Of a stretch of DNA of 64,000 bases, positions 44,201-56,200 are shown in pieces (positions within the stretch are counted from its first letter, which is position 1; each line of letters begins with the position of its first letter). The stretch is from Liolophura sinensis. Lineage: Eukaryota; Mollusca; Polyplacophora; Chitonida; Chitonidae. Position numbers and translations under genes: made by a program. The stretch is from NCBI RefSeq assembly GCF_032854445.1, contig NC_088295.1, positions 95,475,805-95,539,804 of the forward strand. Direction: 5' to 3'. A model generated the notes under the pieces. It saw only the letters and a list, made by a program, of their open reading frames with translations. It searched no databases and had not been told where the DNA came from.

Positions 44201-47200
44201 TCTGGACCCATTAAGTAAGGCCTCTGATGACAGCTCTTAACCTTGTCTGGACCCATTCTAAGTGAGGTCTAATGACAGCTCTTAACCTTGTGTGGACCCA
44301 TTAAGTAAGGCCTCTGAGGACAGCTCTTAACCTTGTCTGGACCCACTCTAGGTAAGGCCTCTGATGGCACTCTTAACCTTGTCTGGACCCACTCTAAGTG
44401 AGGCCTCTGATGACAGCTCTTAACCTTGTCTGGACCCACTCTAAGTGAAGCCTCTGATGATGGCTCTTAACCTTGTCTGGGCCCATTCTAAGTGAGGCCT
44501 CTGATGACAGCTCTTAACCTTGTCTGGACCCACTCTAGGTAAGGCCTCTGATGATGGCTCTTAACCTTGTCAGGACCCACTCTAAGTAAGGCCTCTGATG
44601 ACAGCTCTTAACCTTGTCTGGACCCACTCTAAGGAAGGCCTTTGATGACTGCTCTTAACCTTGTCTGCACCCATTCTAAGTAAGGCCTGTGATGACTGCT
44701 CATAACCTTGTTTGGACCCTCTCTAGGTAAGGCCTCTGATGACAGCTCTTAACCTTGTCTGGACCCACTCTAAGTGAGGCCTCTGATGACAGCTCTTAAC
44801 CTTGTCTGGACCCATTCTAAGGAAGGCCTTTGATGACTGCTCTTAACCTTGTCTGCACCCATTCTAAGTGAGGCCTCTGATGACAGCTCTTAACCTTGTC
44901 TGGACCCATTCTAAGTGAGGCCTCTGATGACAGCTCTTAATCTTGTCTGGACCCATTAAGTAAGGCGTTTGATGACAGCTCTTAACTTTGTCTGGACCCA
45001 TTCTAAGTGAGGCCTCTGATGACAGCTCTTAACCTTGTCTGGACCCACTCTAAGTGAAGCCTCTGATGACAGCTCTTAATCTTGTCTGGACCCATTAAGT
45101 AAGGCGTTTGATGACAGCTCTTAACTTTGTCTGGACCCATTCTGAGTGAGGCTTCTGATGACAGCTCTTAACCTTGTGTGGACTCATTAAGTAAGGCCTC
45201 TGATGACAGCTCTTAACCTTGTCTGGACCCATTCTAAGTGAGGCCTCTGATGACAGCTCTTAACCTTGTCTGGACCCATTCTAAGTGAGGCCTCTGATGA
45301 CAGCTCTTAACCTTGTGTGGACTCATTAAGTAAGGCCTCTGATGACAGCTCTTAACCTTGTCTGGACCCATTCTAAGTGAGGCCTCTGATGACAGCTCTT
45401 AACCTTGTGTGGACTCATTAAGTAAGGCCTCTGATGACAGCTCTTAACCTTGTCTGGACCCATTCTAACTGAGGCCTCTGATGACAGCTCTTAACCTTGT
45501 CTGGACCCACTCTAGGTAAGGCCTCTGATGACAGCTCTTAACCTTGTCTGGACCCATTCTAAGTGAGGCCTCTGATGACAGCTCTTAACCTTGTCTGGAT
45601 CCACTCTAAATAAGGCCTCTAATGACAGCTCTTAACCTTGTCTGGACCCATTAAGTAAGGCCTCTGATGACAGCTCTTAACCTTGTTTGGACCCATTGTA
45701 AGTGAGGCCTCTGGACCAGTAAAACTGACAAACTTGATAACCTTTCTTTCTAGTACTATTTTTCTCGTACATAAATATGCATAAATATTTAGTGGTCACC
45801 ATTTTTGTGTTTTACACTTCACAGGATAAGAAATGATATCTCCATAATGTGGACTTTCTACCATCTATCAAATTTGTCAAGATATCTGATAAAAGAATAC
45901 TAATATACAAGGTTGTGGCATTTCTATTTATCACATGATAGTGTTTTTCGTCATGTCAATTTCAGTGATTGATTAGTTGTTGAATGTATGTGAGTGTATG
46001 TTTTTTTCAGCACTCAAGTAATACCCCATTTGGTGCAGTGTGTTTGTTTGGCAACTGACAGCTTAAATTTCATATTACATGATATTGTCCTTTTATTGGT
46101 CATAGGTATTACCATCAAATGGACAAGTTTCACAACCTTTTGCGGCTAATTTCAAACGAAGTGGTTCATCGAGCTCAGGCAATGGTAGGAGAGGACATCT
46201 TGAGAGAACCTCTTCAAGTAAGTGCTCCCTGAGCTCCCACGGACTGAGCACTACACTTTGCTGAGTGCTTTTTTTGACTGTTAATGCAAATAGAATCAGG
46301 GTATATTGTTTCTAAGTGGTTTAAGTTTATTGAAAAAGCTGTACATTTCCTTGAGCTATGCTTGAGCAGCACTTCGCAGTATGGATTGAGAGTGTGTGGG
46401 TGTTTGTGTTGCAGTCATACTCCAAGCTGAAGGATGCCCTCAGGGTGTGTGCAGCCTTCAGAGGCACCTACCTGGATTATAAGGACAGAGCGGATGATGT
46501 CAATGCCAAAACCATAGCTGAAAATGAGGAGAAGCAGTAGGTTGAAATATCCAATCCATTGTTCCACTGACACATGTCTGTGACCAAGTATGTGTACTTT
46601 ATTGATTGATTGAATATCCACTGAAATACTGTACTGTACCTTGTAAATGGAGACAAAAGCCATTGTTTACAGGGTATGGTCAATCAATATGCACAGGCCA
46701 CAAAATTCTAGCTCTACATAAATAATTTCCCTGTATAACCTATTCATGTAGTGTTTTGTTTGGTTGTAAAATCCATGTGGATACATACTGTGTGGCAAAG
46801 GTTCCAGATGGTGCACAGTTGTCTTTTTTAGCTCATCTGTTCAGAGAATAGCTGGCCTTGTCGATACAAACATGTCCACGTCCAAGCTGCATTGTTCTGT
46901 AACTATTCCAGTATAGTTATGGTATCCAGAAGCTGTGTGTGAAACACTGTTCTTTTTAATATGTTTTTAGTTATTCTCCAAGAATGTATTCCACTGTAGC
47001 ATGGAAACTGAAATTTTAGACATGTACAAGTTAATCTAGGAATCTAGTATTTCTTTGACCCAGCTTTTCAAAAGCTTCGGCCCTAAAGATTCCTTCGTCG
47101 CCATATGACTGAAAAATTGTTGAGTACGACGTTAAACCCCAAGCACTCACTCACGAGCTTCGGTAACTAAACTTCTCAAAAAGTGTATCATAGAGGTGAT

Positions 47201-50200
47201 AAAGAGATATGTTTGGAAATAGGTGTCAAATATCAGTCACTCTATGTAGTGTTTGTCAGAAAAATAAAGTCCAAAACTAATACAGACAACACAGGTTGCC
47301 ATGTACATATGTCCATCTTGCAAGAGCTTTTCAAAATGAAATAATAGTAAATAAATGAATAACTCTCATGCACTGACAATAATTTTTTTTATGTGAATCG
47401 CTCCCAAAATTTGGACACCATTTACAATGGTCTGTATTTATTTTTAATAACTCCAAAGAGAGTTCTATTCATTGTAAGTCATAAGTTAAGAGAGTAAAAC
47501 GATAAGTGAAAGAAAAATGGGGCATTAAAATCATCTAAATATAAAAATAAATTTTAGCGTTGTGTATGTTCTTTTGTCCATTGACAACAAGGTTAATATT
47601 CAGGCCATTTCTTTGTCGCCCAACAGATCCCAGCAGGAGATCCAGTATCATCATTCCATTTTGGAAACAGTTTTATTCAAATTGTGAACTCGATTTGTAT
47701 GTAGCATTGATTTATAATGAATTCATTATCGTTTCAAAAGAAACCTTAAAGTATCAAAATATAATGTACGCAAGACAGCATTTTTTTATATCTCCTGTGC
47801 TCCGAGGGCAAAGCTTAATTTATGAATTACATGATCATTAACTTTATGCTTTATATTTTATGTAAGGTATGTATTCTTGTTATTATTTTTAGTCAGTTTC
47901 AAAAAAAAAGAGCTGAAAAATTGACCTCTGTGTTACATATTTATAACACTAAAGCATATGTTCAGACATATACAGGCACATGTAGATTGCATTAGGTACA
48001 CTGCAATTCACTTTGCAGCCTGGTTTGTCCTTGATAATCTGGTTTGTCTATGTAGACAATTCTTGTGGTGCAGGTTCACATCTGGCCTGGTGTGTCTATA
48101 AAGACTATCCTCATGGTACAAACTCCTTGATGGGCTGGTGTGTCTATATAGACTATCCTCATGGTACAAACTCCTTGATGGTCTGGTTTGTCTATGTAGA
48201 CAATTCTTGTGGTGCAGGTTCACATCTGGCCTGGTGTGTCTATAAAGACTATCCTCATGGTACAAACTCCTTGATGGTCTGGTTTGTCTATGTAGACAAT
48301 TCTTGCGGTGCAGGTTCACATCTGGCCTGGTGTGTCTATATAGACTATCCTCATGGTACAAACTCCTTGATGGTCTGGTTTGTCTATGTAGACAATTCTT
48401 GTGGTGCAGGTTCACATCTGGCCTGGTGTGTCTATAAAGACTATCCTCATGGTACAAACTCCTTGATGGTCTGGTTTGTCTATGTAGACAATTCTTGTGG
48501 TGCAGATTCACATCTGGCCTTGTGTGTCTATATAAACTATCCTCATGGTACAAACTCCCTGATGGCCTGGTGTGTCTATATAGACTATCCTCATGGTACA
48601 AACTCCTTGATGGTCTGGTTGTCTATGTAGACAGTTCTTGTGGTGCAGATTCACATCTGGCCTGGTGTGTCTGTTTGTCTATGTAGACAATTCTTGTGGT
48701 GCAGATTCACATCTGGCCTGGTGTATCTATATAGACTATCCTCATGGTACAAACTCCCTGATGGTCTGGTTTCTCTATGTAGACAGTTCTTGTGGTGCAG
48801 ATTCACATCTGGCCTGGTGTGTCTGTATAGACTATACTATACAAATGGTACAAATTCACTTTACTGTCTGGTTTGTGTTTAGTTCTTTTGCCCACCACAT
48901 AATATCAAAGCAACTTGTAAGGTTCTGTGTTTTATTTGCAGCCATAATCAGGCTGATGGTACTCTGTTCAAGGCCCGACTGTATGGTCCCAATGCTTACG
49001 TCCCTCGCTTTGGCCTGCGTCACTCTGACCCCACAGCCAGTGACTCATCCCTGGGGGAGGATGAGATCTGGACAGATAGCCCCTGGCCACCCAGAAACGC
49101 TGCCTGTTTTAATTTGCTCAACAGTTTTATGGAGAGGTAGGAAACAAAAGTGCAGTGATTGTGCTGACATTTAACATCACACATGACTATACATGTAGCT
49201 ATGTGTAGATTTTGTCCTGGATGGACCTGATTTATACCTGACTTGAGTTTATAGAAAGTTTATCAGTAAAAAGAGTCACCAGCAACGGCATTGTGCCTTG
49301 TTTCAAACTAAGACCGTAAGTGGGAAGGTCTGCCAGCAACCTGCGGATGGTCGTGGGTTTCCCCCGGGCTGTGCCCGGTTTCCACCCACCATAATACTGG
49401 CCGCCGTCGTATAAGTGAAATATTCTTGAGTACGGCGTAAAACACCAATCAAAAAAAAAAAAAAAAAAAAAAAATCAAACTAAGATGTCTACTTCATCAA
49501 ACAAATGAAATCACCCTGTTCAAATATAAAAAAATTGTAGACAAAGCGGTTTATCATCTTCAAATTTCTAAAACAGAGATGCCTGTCTTTCGATCACTGA
49601 GAGCAGTCACAAGGTACTAGTTACTTCTACATCGTTTGGATTTGTGAACACATTAACATGTATTTAAAATAAAATTAAAGTGCCTGTGTGTAAACTGTTA
49701 TCCTTTCTTTTAGGTGCAATGATGTTTTGGAGCTGGTGGAAACCACGCGTCATTTCCGGCTGCTGGCTGGAGCTGCCGATGTGGGCGGGGCGGGTAGCAT
49801 GAGTCTCGATGCCATGGTTAAAGAAATCCACAAGAAATATCAGATTGCCATGGACAAGTTCTTCTCAGTTGTGGACAACATTCTGAACATTGATGGCTCT
49901 CAGACGTTCGAAAAAGCGTTTTTCACATTTCGCACAGTTGTCAAGGTATTTCACAATGCTTATTGTGGCTTTATGTATGGTGTATTTTGTTATCATACAG
50001 CTTCATGTAAATACTACTAGAGTATCCAGAATAGAGATTTTATTGTAACTATGGGTTGACAGTGTCATTTGACAGTAAACAAGTTACCTTAAATGTGATA
50101 TGTACAAGTTCGTGATCATTGAAATACAGAGAAGTGCTGTCAAAGTTGTGAAGATTTGAACATTATAATAATTCTTTACTGTATTTCATTTGTTTCTGGT

Positions 50201-53200
50201 AAACAGATGTTAGAGAAACAATTGGCAGAGATCCTGCGTCAGGCCTTCCAGCAGTGTCACACATTAGGAGCTCAGCTCCGCTTGTTGGAGGTGTTTGAAG
50301 GAATCAGTAGTCGAGAGCTAGTACAGGTACAGTATATCTAAGGATGTGCACACCTGTATAGTAGAGAGCCAGTACAGGTACAGTATATCTGAGGATGTGC
50401 GCACCTGAATAGTAGAGAGCCAGTACAGGTACAGTATATATGAGGATGTGCGCACTTGTATAGTAGAGAGCCAGTACAGGTACAGTATATCTGAACATGT
50501 ATGCACCTATAGCATAGAGAGCCAGTACAGGTACAGTATATCTGAGGATGTGCACACCTGTAGTGTGGAGAGCCAGTACAGGTACAGTATATCTGAGGAT
50601 GTGCACACCTGTAGTGTAGAGAGCCAGTATGTCTGAGGATGTGCACACCAGTAGTGTGGAGAGCCAGTACAGGTACAGTATATCTGAGGATGTGCACACC
50701 TGTAGTGTGGAGGGCCAGTACAGATACAGTATATCTGAGGATGTGCACACCTGTAGTGTAGAGAGCCAGTATGTCTGAGGATGTGCTCACCAGTAGTGTG
50801 GAGAGCCAGTACAGGTACAGTATATCTGAGGATGTGCACACCTGTATAGTAGAGAGCCAGTACAGGTACAGTATATCTGAGGATGTGCGCACCTGAATAG
50901 TAGAGAGCCAGTACAGGTACAGTATATATGAGGATGTGCGCACTTGTATAGTAGAGAGCCAGTACAGGTACAGTATATATGAGGATGTGCGCACCTGAAT
51001 AGTAGAGAGCCAGTACAGGTACAGTATATATGAGGATGTGCGCACTTGTATAGTAGAGAGCCAATACAGGTACAGTATATCTGAACATGTATGCACCTAT
51101 AGCATAGAGAGCCAGTACAGGTACAGTATATCTGAGGATGTGCACACCTGTAGTGTAGAGAGCCAGTATGTCTGAGGATGTGCACACCAGTAGTGTGGAG
51201 AGCCAGTAGAGGTACACTATATCTGAGGATGTGCACACCTGTAGTGTAGAGAGCCAGTATATCTGAGGATGTGCACACCTGTAGTGTGGAGAGCCAGTAC
51301 AGGTACAGTATATCTGAGGATGTGCACACCTGTAGTGTAGAGAGCCAGTATGTCTGAGGATGTGCACAATAGTAGTGTGGAGAGCCAGTACAGGTACAGT
51401 ATATCTGAGGATGTGCACACCTGAATAGTAGAGAGCCAGTACAGGTACAGTATATCTGAGGATGTGCACACCTGTAGTGTAGAGAGCCAGTACAGGTACA
51501 GTATATCTGAGGATGTGCACACCTGTAGTGTGGAGAACCAGTATATCTGAGGATGTACACACCAGTAGCGTAGAGAGCCAGTACAGGTACACTATATCTG
51601 AGGACGTGCACACCTGTAGTGTGGAGAACCAGTACAGGTACAGTATATCTGAGGATGTGCACACCTGTAGTGTAGAGAACCAGTATATCTAAGGATGTAT
51701 ACACACCAGTAGTGTAGAGAGCCAGTACAGGTACACTATATCTGAGGATGTGCACACCTGTAGTGTGGAGAACCAGTACAGGTACACTATATCTGAGGAT
51801 GTACACACCTGTAGCGTAGAGAGCCAGTACAGGTACACTATATCTGAGGATGTGCACACCTGTAGTGTGGAGAACCAGTATATCTGAAGATGTGCACACC
51901 TGTAGTGTAGAGAGCCAGTACAGGTACAGTATATTTGAGGATTTGTCAGTAAATACTGAATTCGGGGTTTGTATGCAATCTCCAATTGGAATATACATGA
52001 AGTGTTGCATGTGCTGGTGAACTCCTACATATAAGTAACTGTTACAGTTGAAATCATTTTTAGACAAGAAGCAGTGTATTGTTTATTGTTTACCATTGGT
52101 TATCATACTTCATCAGCCCAGTATAAAGAGAGGCATAGAAATCGCCACCTGGGACTTTGTAGAAATACAGGTACAAGTATAATACAAGGCCACATATGTT
52201 CTGCAGTTGTACCTGAAGGACAAAGATGACATGCTAGTGGAATCCTACACGCTCGAACTGGAGTGCGTGCGCAATATGTTCCAACAACAATGCCGGCGCA
52301 CACCTCTCCATTACAATATGCCACCCATTGTCAGCAGATTGTTGTGGGTTCATGCACTGAAAGAACGAATTAAGGTGAGTAAACCTGTCCGTGTCAGCAG
52401 GTGTTTAAGTGTTGATAGCTCTCAATGTTGTGGTTATGACCTGTTTTGGATGTCTGTCAAAGATATTACTTGAATATGAAAATGCAGACAATTTGTAATA
52501 AATACTGTGGATATCTCCGGACGTGCAAAACGAAAGGTGAATGGTGTGTAACTTTCATTTTTTCAATTAAACATGTTCTTTCTGCCACAAACATGGGACA
52601 TCTAAGCTGCAGTGCACTGCTTGCTTTCTTCCATACTGGCTAATGTATTAACATTCTGCTGGTAGAGGATGAACAGGCAACTCACTGATCATGTACATGT
52701 ATTGCACAGTGTATGACCACATTTTGTGTGTTTTCCCCTCATCTTCCGAAAAAATTGAAAACCGTCTCCAGTTATTTATTAATCATGTGGATACATGAAT
52801 ATCAGTAATACACTGTCTGCTTGTGTCAGCGTCCTGTGGATATTTTGACAATATCCTGTTTATGTGTGTTCGTGTCCTGTTTATATACTGATACAAGGCT
52901 GTTTATTTGTGTCAGTGTCCTGTGGATATACTGATAACACACTGACTTTTTGTGATAGTCCTGTGGATGTATTGATAGCCTACTGCGTGATAGTGCTAGT
53001 GTGCTGTGGATATACTGATAATAGGCTATTTGTGCTAGTGTGCTGTGGATATACTGATAACACACTGACTGTTTGTGTTAGTCCTGTGGATATATTTATA
53101 GCCTACTGCGTGATAGTGCTAGTGTGCTGTGGATATACTGATAATAGGCTATTTGTGTTAGTGTCCTGTGGATATACTGATAACACACTGACTGTTTGTG

Positions 53201-56200
53201 TTAGTCCTGTGGATATATTGATAGCCTACTGTGTAATAGTGCTAGTGTGCTGTGGATATACTGATAATAGGCTATTTGTGTTAGTGTCCTGTGGATATAC
53301 TGATAACACACTGACTGTTTGTGTTAGTCCTGTGGATATATTGATAGCCTACTGTGTAATAGTGCTAGTGTGCTGTGGATATACTGATAATAGGCTATTT
53401 GTGTTAGTGTCCTGTGGATATAATGATAACACACTGACTGTTTGTGTTAGTCCTGTGGATATATTGATAGCCTACTGTGTAATAGTGCTAGTGTGCTGTG
53501 GATATACTGATAATAGGCTATTTGTGTTAGTGTCCTGTGGATATAATGATAACACACTGACTGTTTGTGTTAGTCCTGTGGATATATTGATAGCCTACTG
53601 TGTGATAGTGTTAGTGTGCTGTGGATATACTGATAATAGGCTGTTTGTGTCAGTATCCTGTGGATATACTGGTAACAGGCTGTTTATTTGTGTCAGTGTC
53701 CCATGGAGAAGATGAGGAAGGTCAGTCCACATTCCCTGGAGGGGGAGAGGGGCTGGCAGATGAGAGACGCCTACGATGACATCCTCAAAGGCCTTAACGA
53801 GTTAGTATTAGCTTTACTGATGTGACATCCTGAAAACATGTGGAGAGTTTGTATTGCTACTATATCTGTTAGGAACTTGATGTGTTGGATTTTTTGTTAC
53901 TACTGCAAAATGCTATTGTCATTGATATGACATCTTTAAAGACCTTATTTATTTATTTGTTTGTTTATTGTTTAATCAAAGACCTTAATGAGTATGTTAT
54001 TAGTGTTACACTGCATTATCATTTGGTGTGTCTGAAGTTCAAATGCCCTAAAATTCAGTCCTTTAGGGCTTTTGTTTGCCTGAATGCTTATGTGTGAATT
54101 TTTGTGTGTTATTTTATTTTTGATATCTCCACAAATATCTTGTGCACATGTCATGTTTTGTGTTGTACAGTTTTGAGACAGAACTTATTGGAGGCTGGAA
54201 GGAATCGTTGACGTCTGAACTGTCGGCACGACTCAAACAGCCCCTGTTGGTAAGGCAGAAGTTGTCAAACAGCCTCTGTTGGTAAGGCAGAAGTTGTCAA
54301 ACAGCCCCTGTTTGTGAAACAAAAGCTGTTGAACAGCCCCCTGGGGTAAGACAGAAGTTGTGAAACAGCCCTTGTTGGTAAGACAGAAGTTGTGAAACAG
54401 CCCTTGTTGGTAAGACAGAAGTTGTCAAACAGCCCCTCTTGGTAATGTAGCAGTTGTCAGATAGCCCCTCTTGGTAAGGTAGGAGTTCGCAGACAGACAA
54501 TCTTGGTAATGTAACGGTTGTCAGACAGCCCTTCTTGGTAAGATAGCAGTTGTCAGACAGCCCCTCTTGGTAAGGTAGAAGTTGTCAGACAGCCCTTCTT
54601 GGTAATGTAGAAGTTGTCAGACAGCCCTTCTTGGTCAAGTAGAAGTTGTCAGGCAGCCCCCGTTGATAAGGCAGAAGTTGTCAAACAGCCTCTGTGAAAC
54701 AAAAGCTGTTAAACAGCCCGCTGAGGTAAGGCAGAAGTTGTGAAACAGCCCTTGTTGGTAAGACAGAAGTTGTCAGACAGCCCATCTTGGTGGGGTAGAA
54801 GTTGTCAAACAGCCCCTCTTGGTAAGGTAGCAGTTGTCAGACAGCCCCTCTTGGTAAGGTAGCAGTTGTCAGACAGCCCTTCTTGGTAAGGTAGAAGTTG
54901 CCAAACAACCCCTCTTGGTAAGGTAGCAGTTGTCAGACAGCCCCTCTTGGTAAGGTAGCAGTTGTCAGACAGCCCCTCTTGGTAAGGCAAAAGTTGTCAG
55001 ACAGCCCCTCTTGGTAAGGCAGAAGTTGCTGGACAGCCTCACATGGTCAGGTAGAAGTTGTCAAATAGCCCCTCTTGGTAAGGTAGAAGTTGTTAGACAG
55101 TCCCTCTTGGTAAGGTAAGAGTTGTCAGACAGCACCTCTTGGTAAGGTGGAAGTTGTCAGACAGCCCTTCTTGGTAAGGTAGCAGTTGTCAGATAACCCC
55201 TCTTGGTAAGGTAAGAGTTGTCAGACAGCCCCTCTTGGTAAGGTGGAAGTTGTCAGACAGCCCCTTGTCAGACAGCCCCTCTTGGTAAGGTGGAAGTTGT
55301 CAGACAGCCCTTCTTGGTAAGGTAGCAGTTGCCAGATAGCCCTTCTTGGTAAGGTAGCAGTTGCCAGATAGCCCTTCTTGGTAAGGTGGAAGCTGTCAAA
55401 CTGAAACAGCCCCTGTTTGTAAGGTAGAGGCTATCAAACAGCCCCTCTTGCTAAGGTAGAAACTATCAGACAAACCCTTTGTGTAAGGTAGAAGCTGTCA
55501 AATAGCCCCTCTTGGTAAGGTGGAAGTTGTCAGACAGCCCCTCTTGGTATGGTAGCAGTTGTCAGACAGCCCCTCTTGGTAAGGTGGAAGTTGTCAGACA
55601 GCCCCTCTTGGTAAGGTGGAAGTTGTCAGACAGTCCCTCTTGGTAAGGTAGCAGTTGCCAGATAGCCCTTCTTGGTAAGGTAGCAGTTGCCAGATAGCCC
55701 TTCTTGGTAAGGTGGAAGCAGTCAAACTGAAACAGCCCCTGTTTGTAAGGTAGATGCTGTCAAACAGCCCCTCTTGCTAAGGTAGAAACTATCAGACAAA
55801 CCATTTGTGTAAGGTTAGAAGCTGTCAAATAGCCCCTCTTGGTAAGGCAGAAGTTGTCAGACAGCCCCTCCTGGTAAGGTAGAAGTTGTCAGATAGCCTT
55901 TCTTGGTAAGGTAAGAATTGTCAGACAGCCCCTCTTGGTAAGGTAGAAGTTTTCAGATAGCCCTTCTTGATAAGGTAAGAGTTGTCAGACAGCCCCTTTT
56001 AGTAATGTAGCAGTTGTTAGACAGCTCTTCTTGGTAAGGCAGAAGTTGTCAGATAGCCTTTCTTGGTAAGGTAAGAGTTGTCAGACAGCCCCTCTTGGTA
56101 AGGTAGAAGTTTTCAGATAGCCCTTCTTGATAAGGTAAGAGTTGTCAGACATCCCCTTTTTTGTAAGGTAGAAGTTGTCAAATAGCCCCTCTTGGTATGA

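Noticed and set aside
47560-47841. Plus-strand open frame of 93 codons in dynein intron 8
   Set aside because: AT-rich intron sequence without family resemblance; splicing of exon 8 to exon 9 is phase-perfect without it.
48008-49174. Plus and minus frames of about 178 to 205 codons
   Set aside because: 48-bp repeat artefacts. The right end overlaps dynein exon 9 only in a wrong frame.
50338-52067. Minus-strand open frames of 252 to 426 codons
   Set aside because: Read through the 51-bp array (and its 39-bp variants) in dynein intron 11; both sizes are divisible by three, so frames stay open.
52864-53715. Plus-strand open frame of 283 codons
   Set aside because: 123-bp repeat artefact ending in the exon 13 acceptor.
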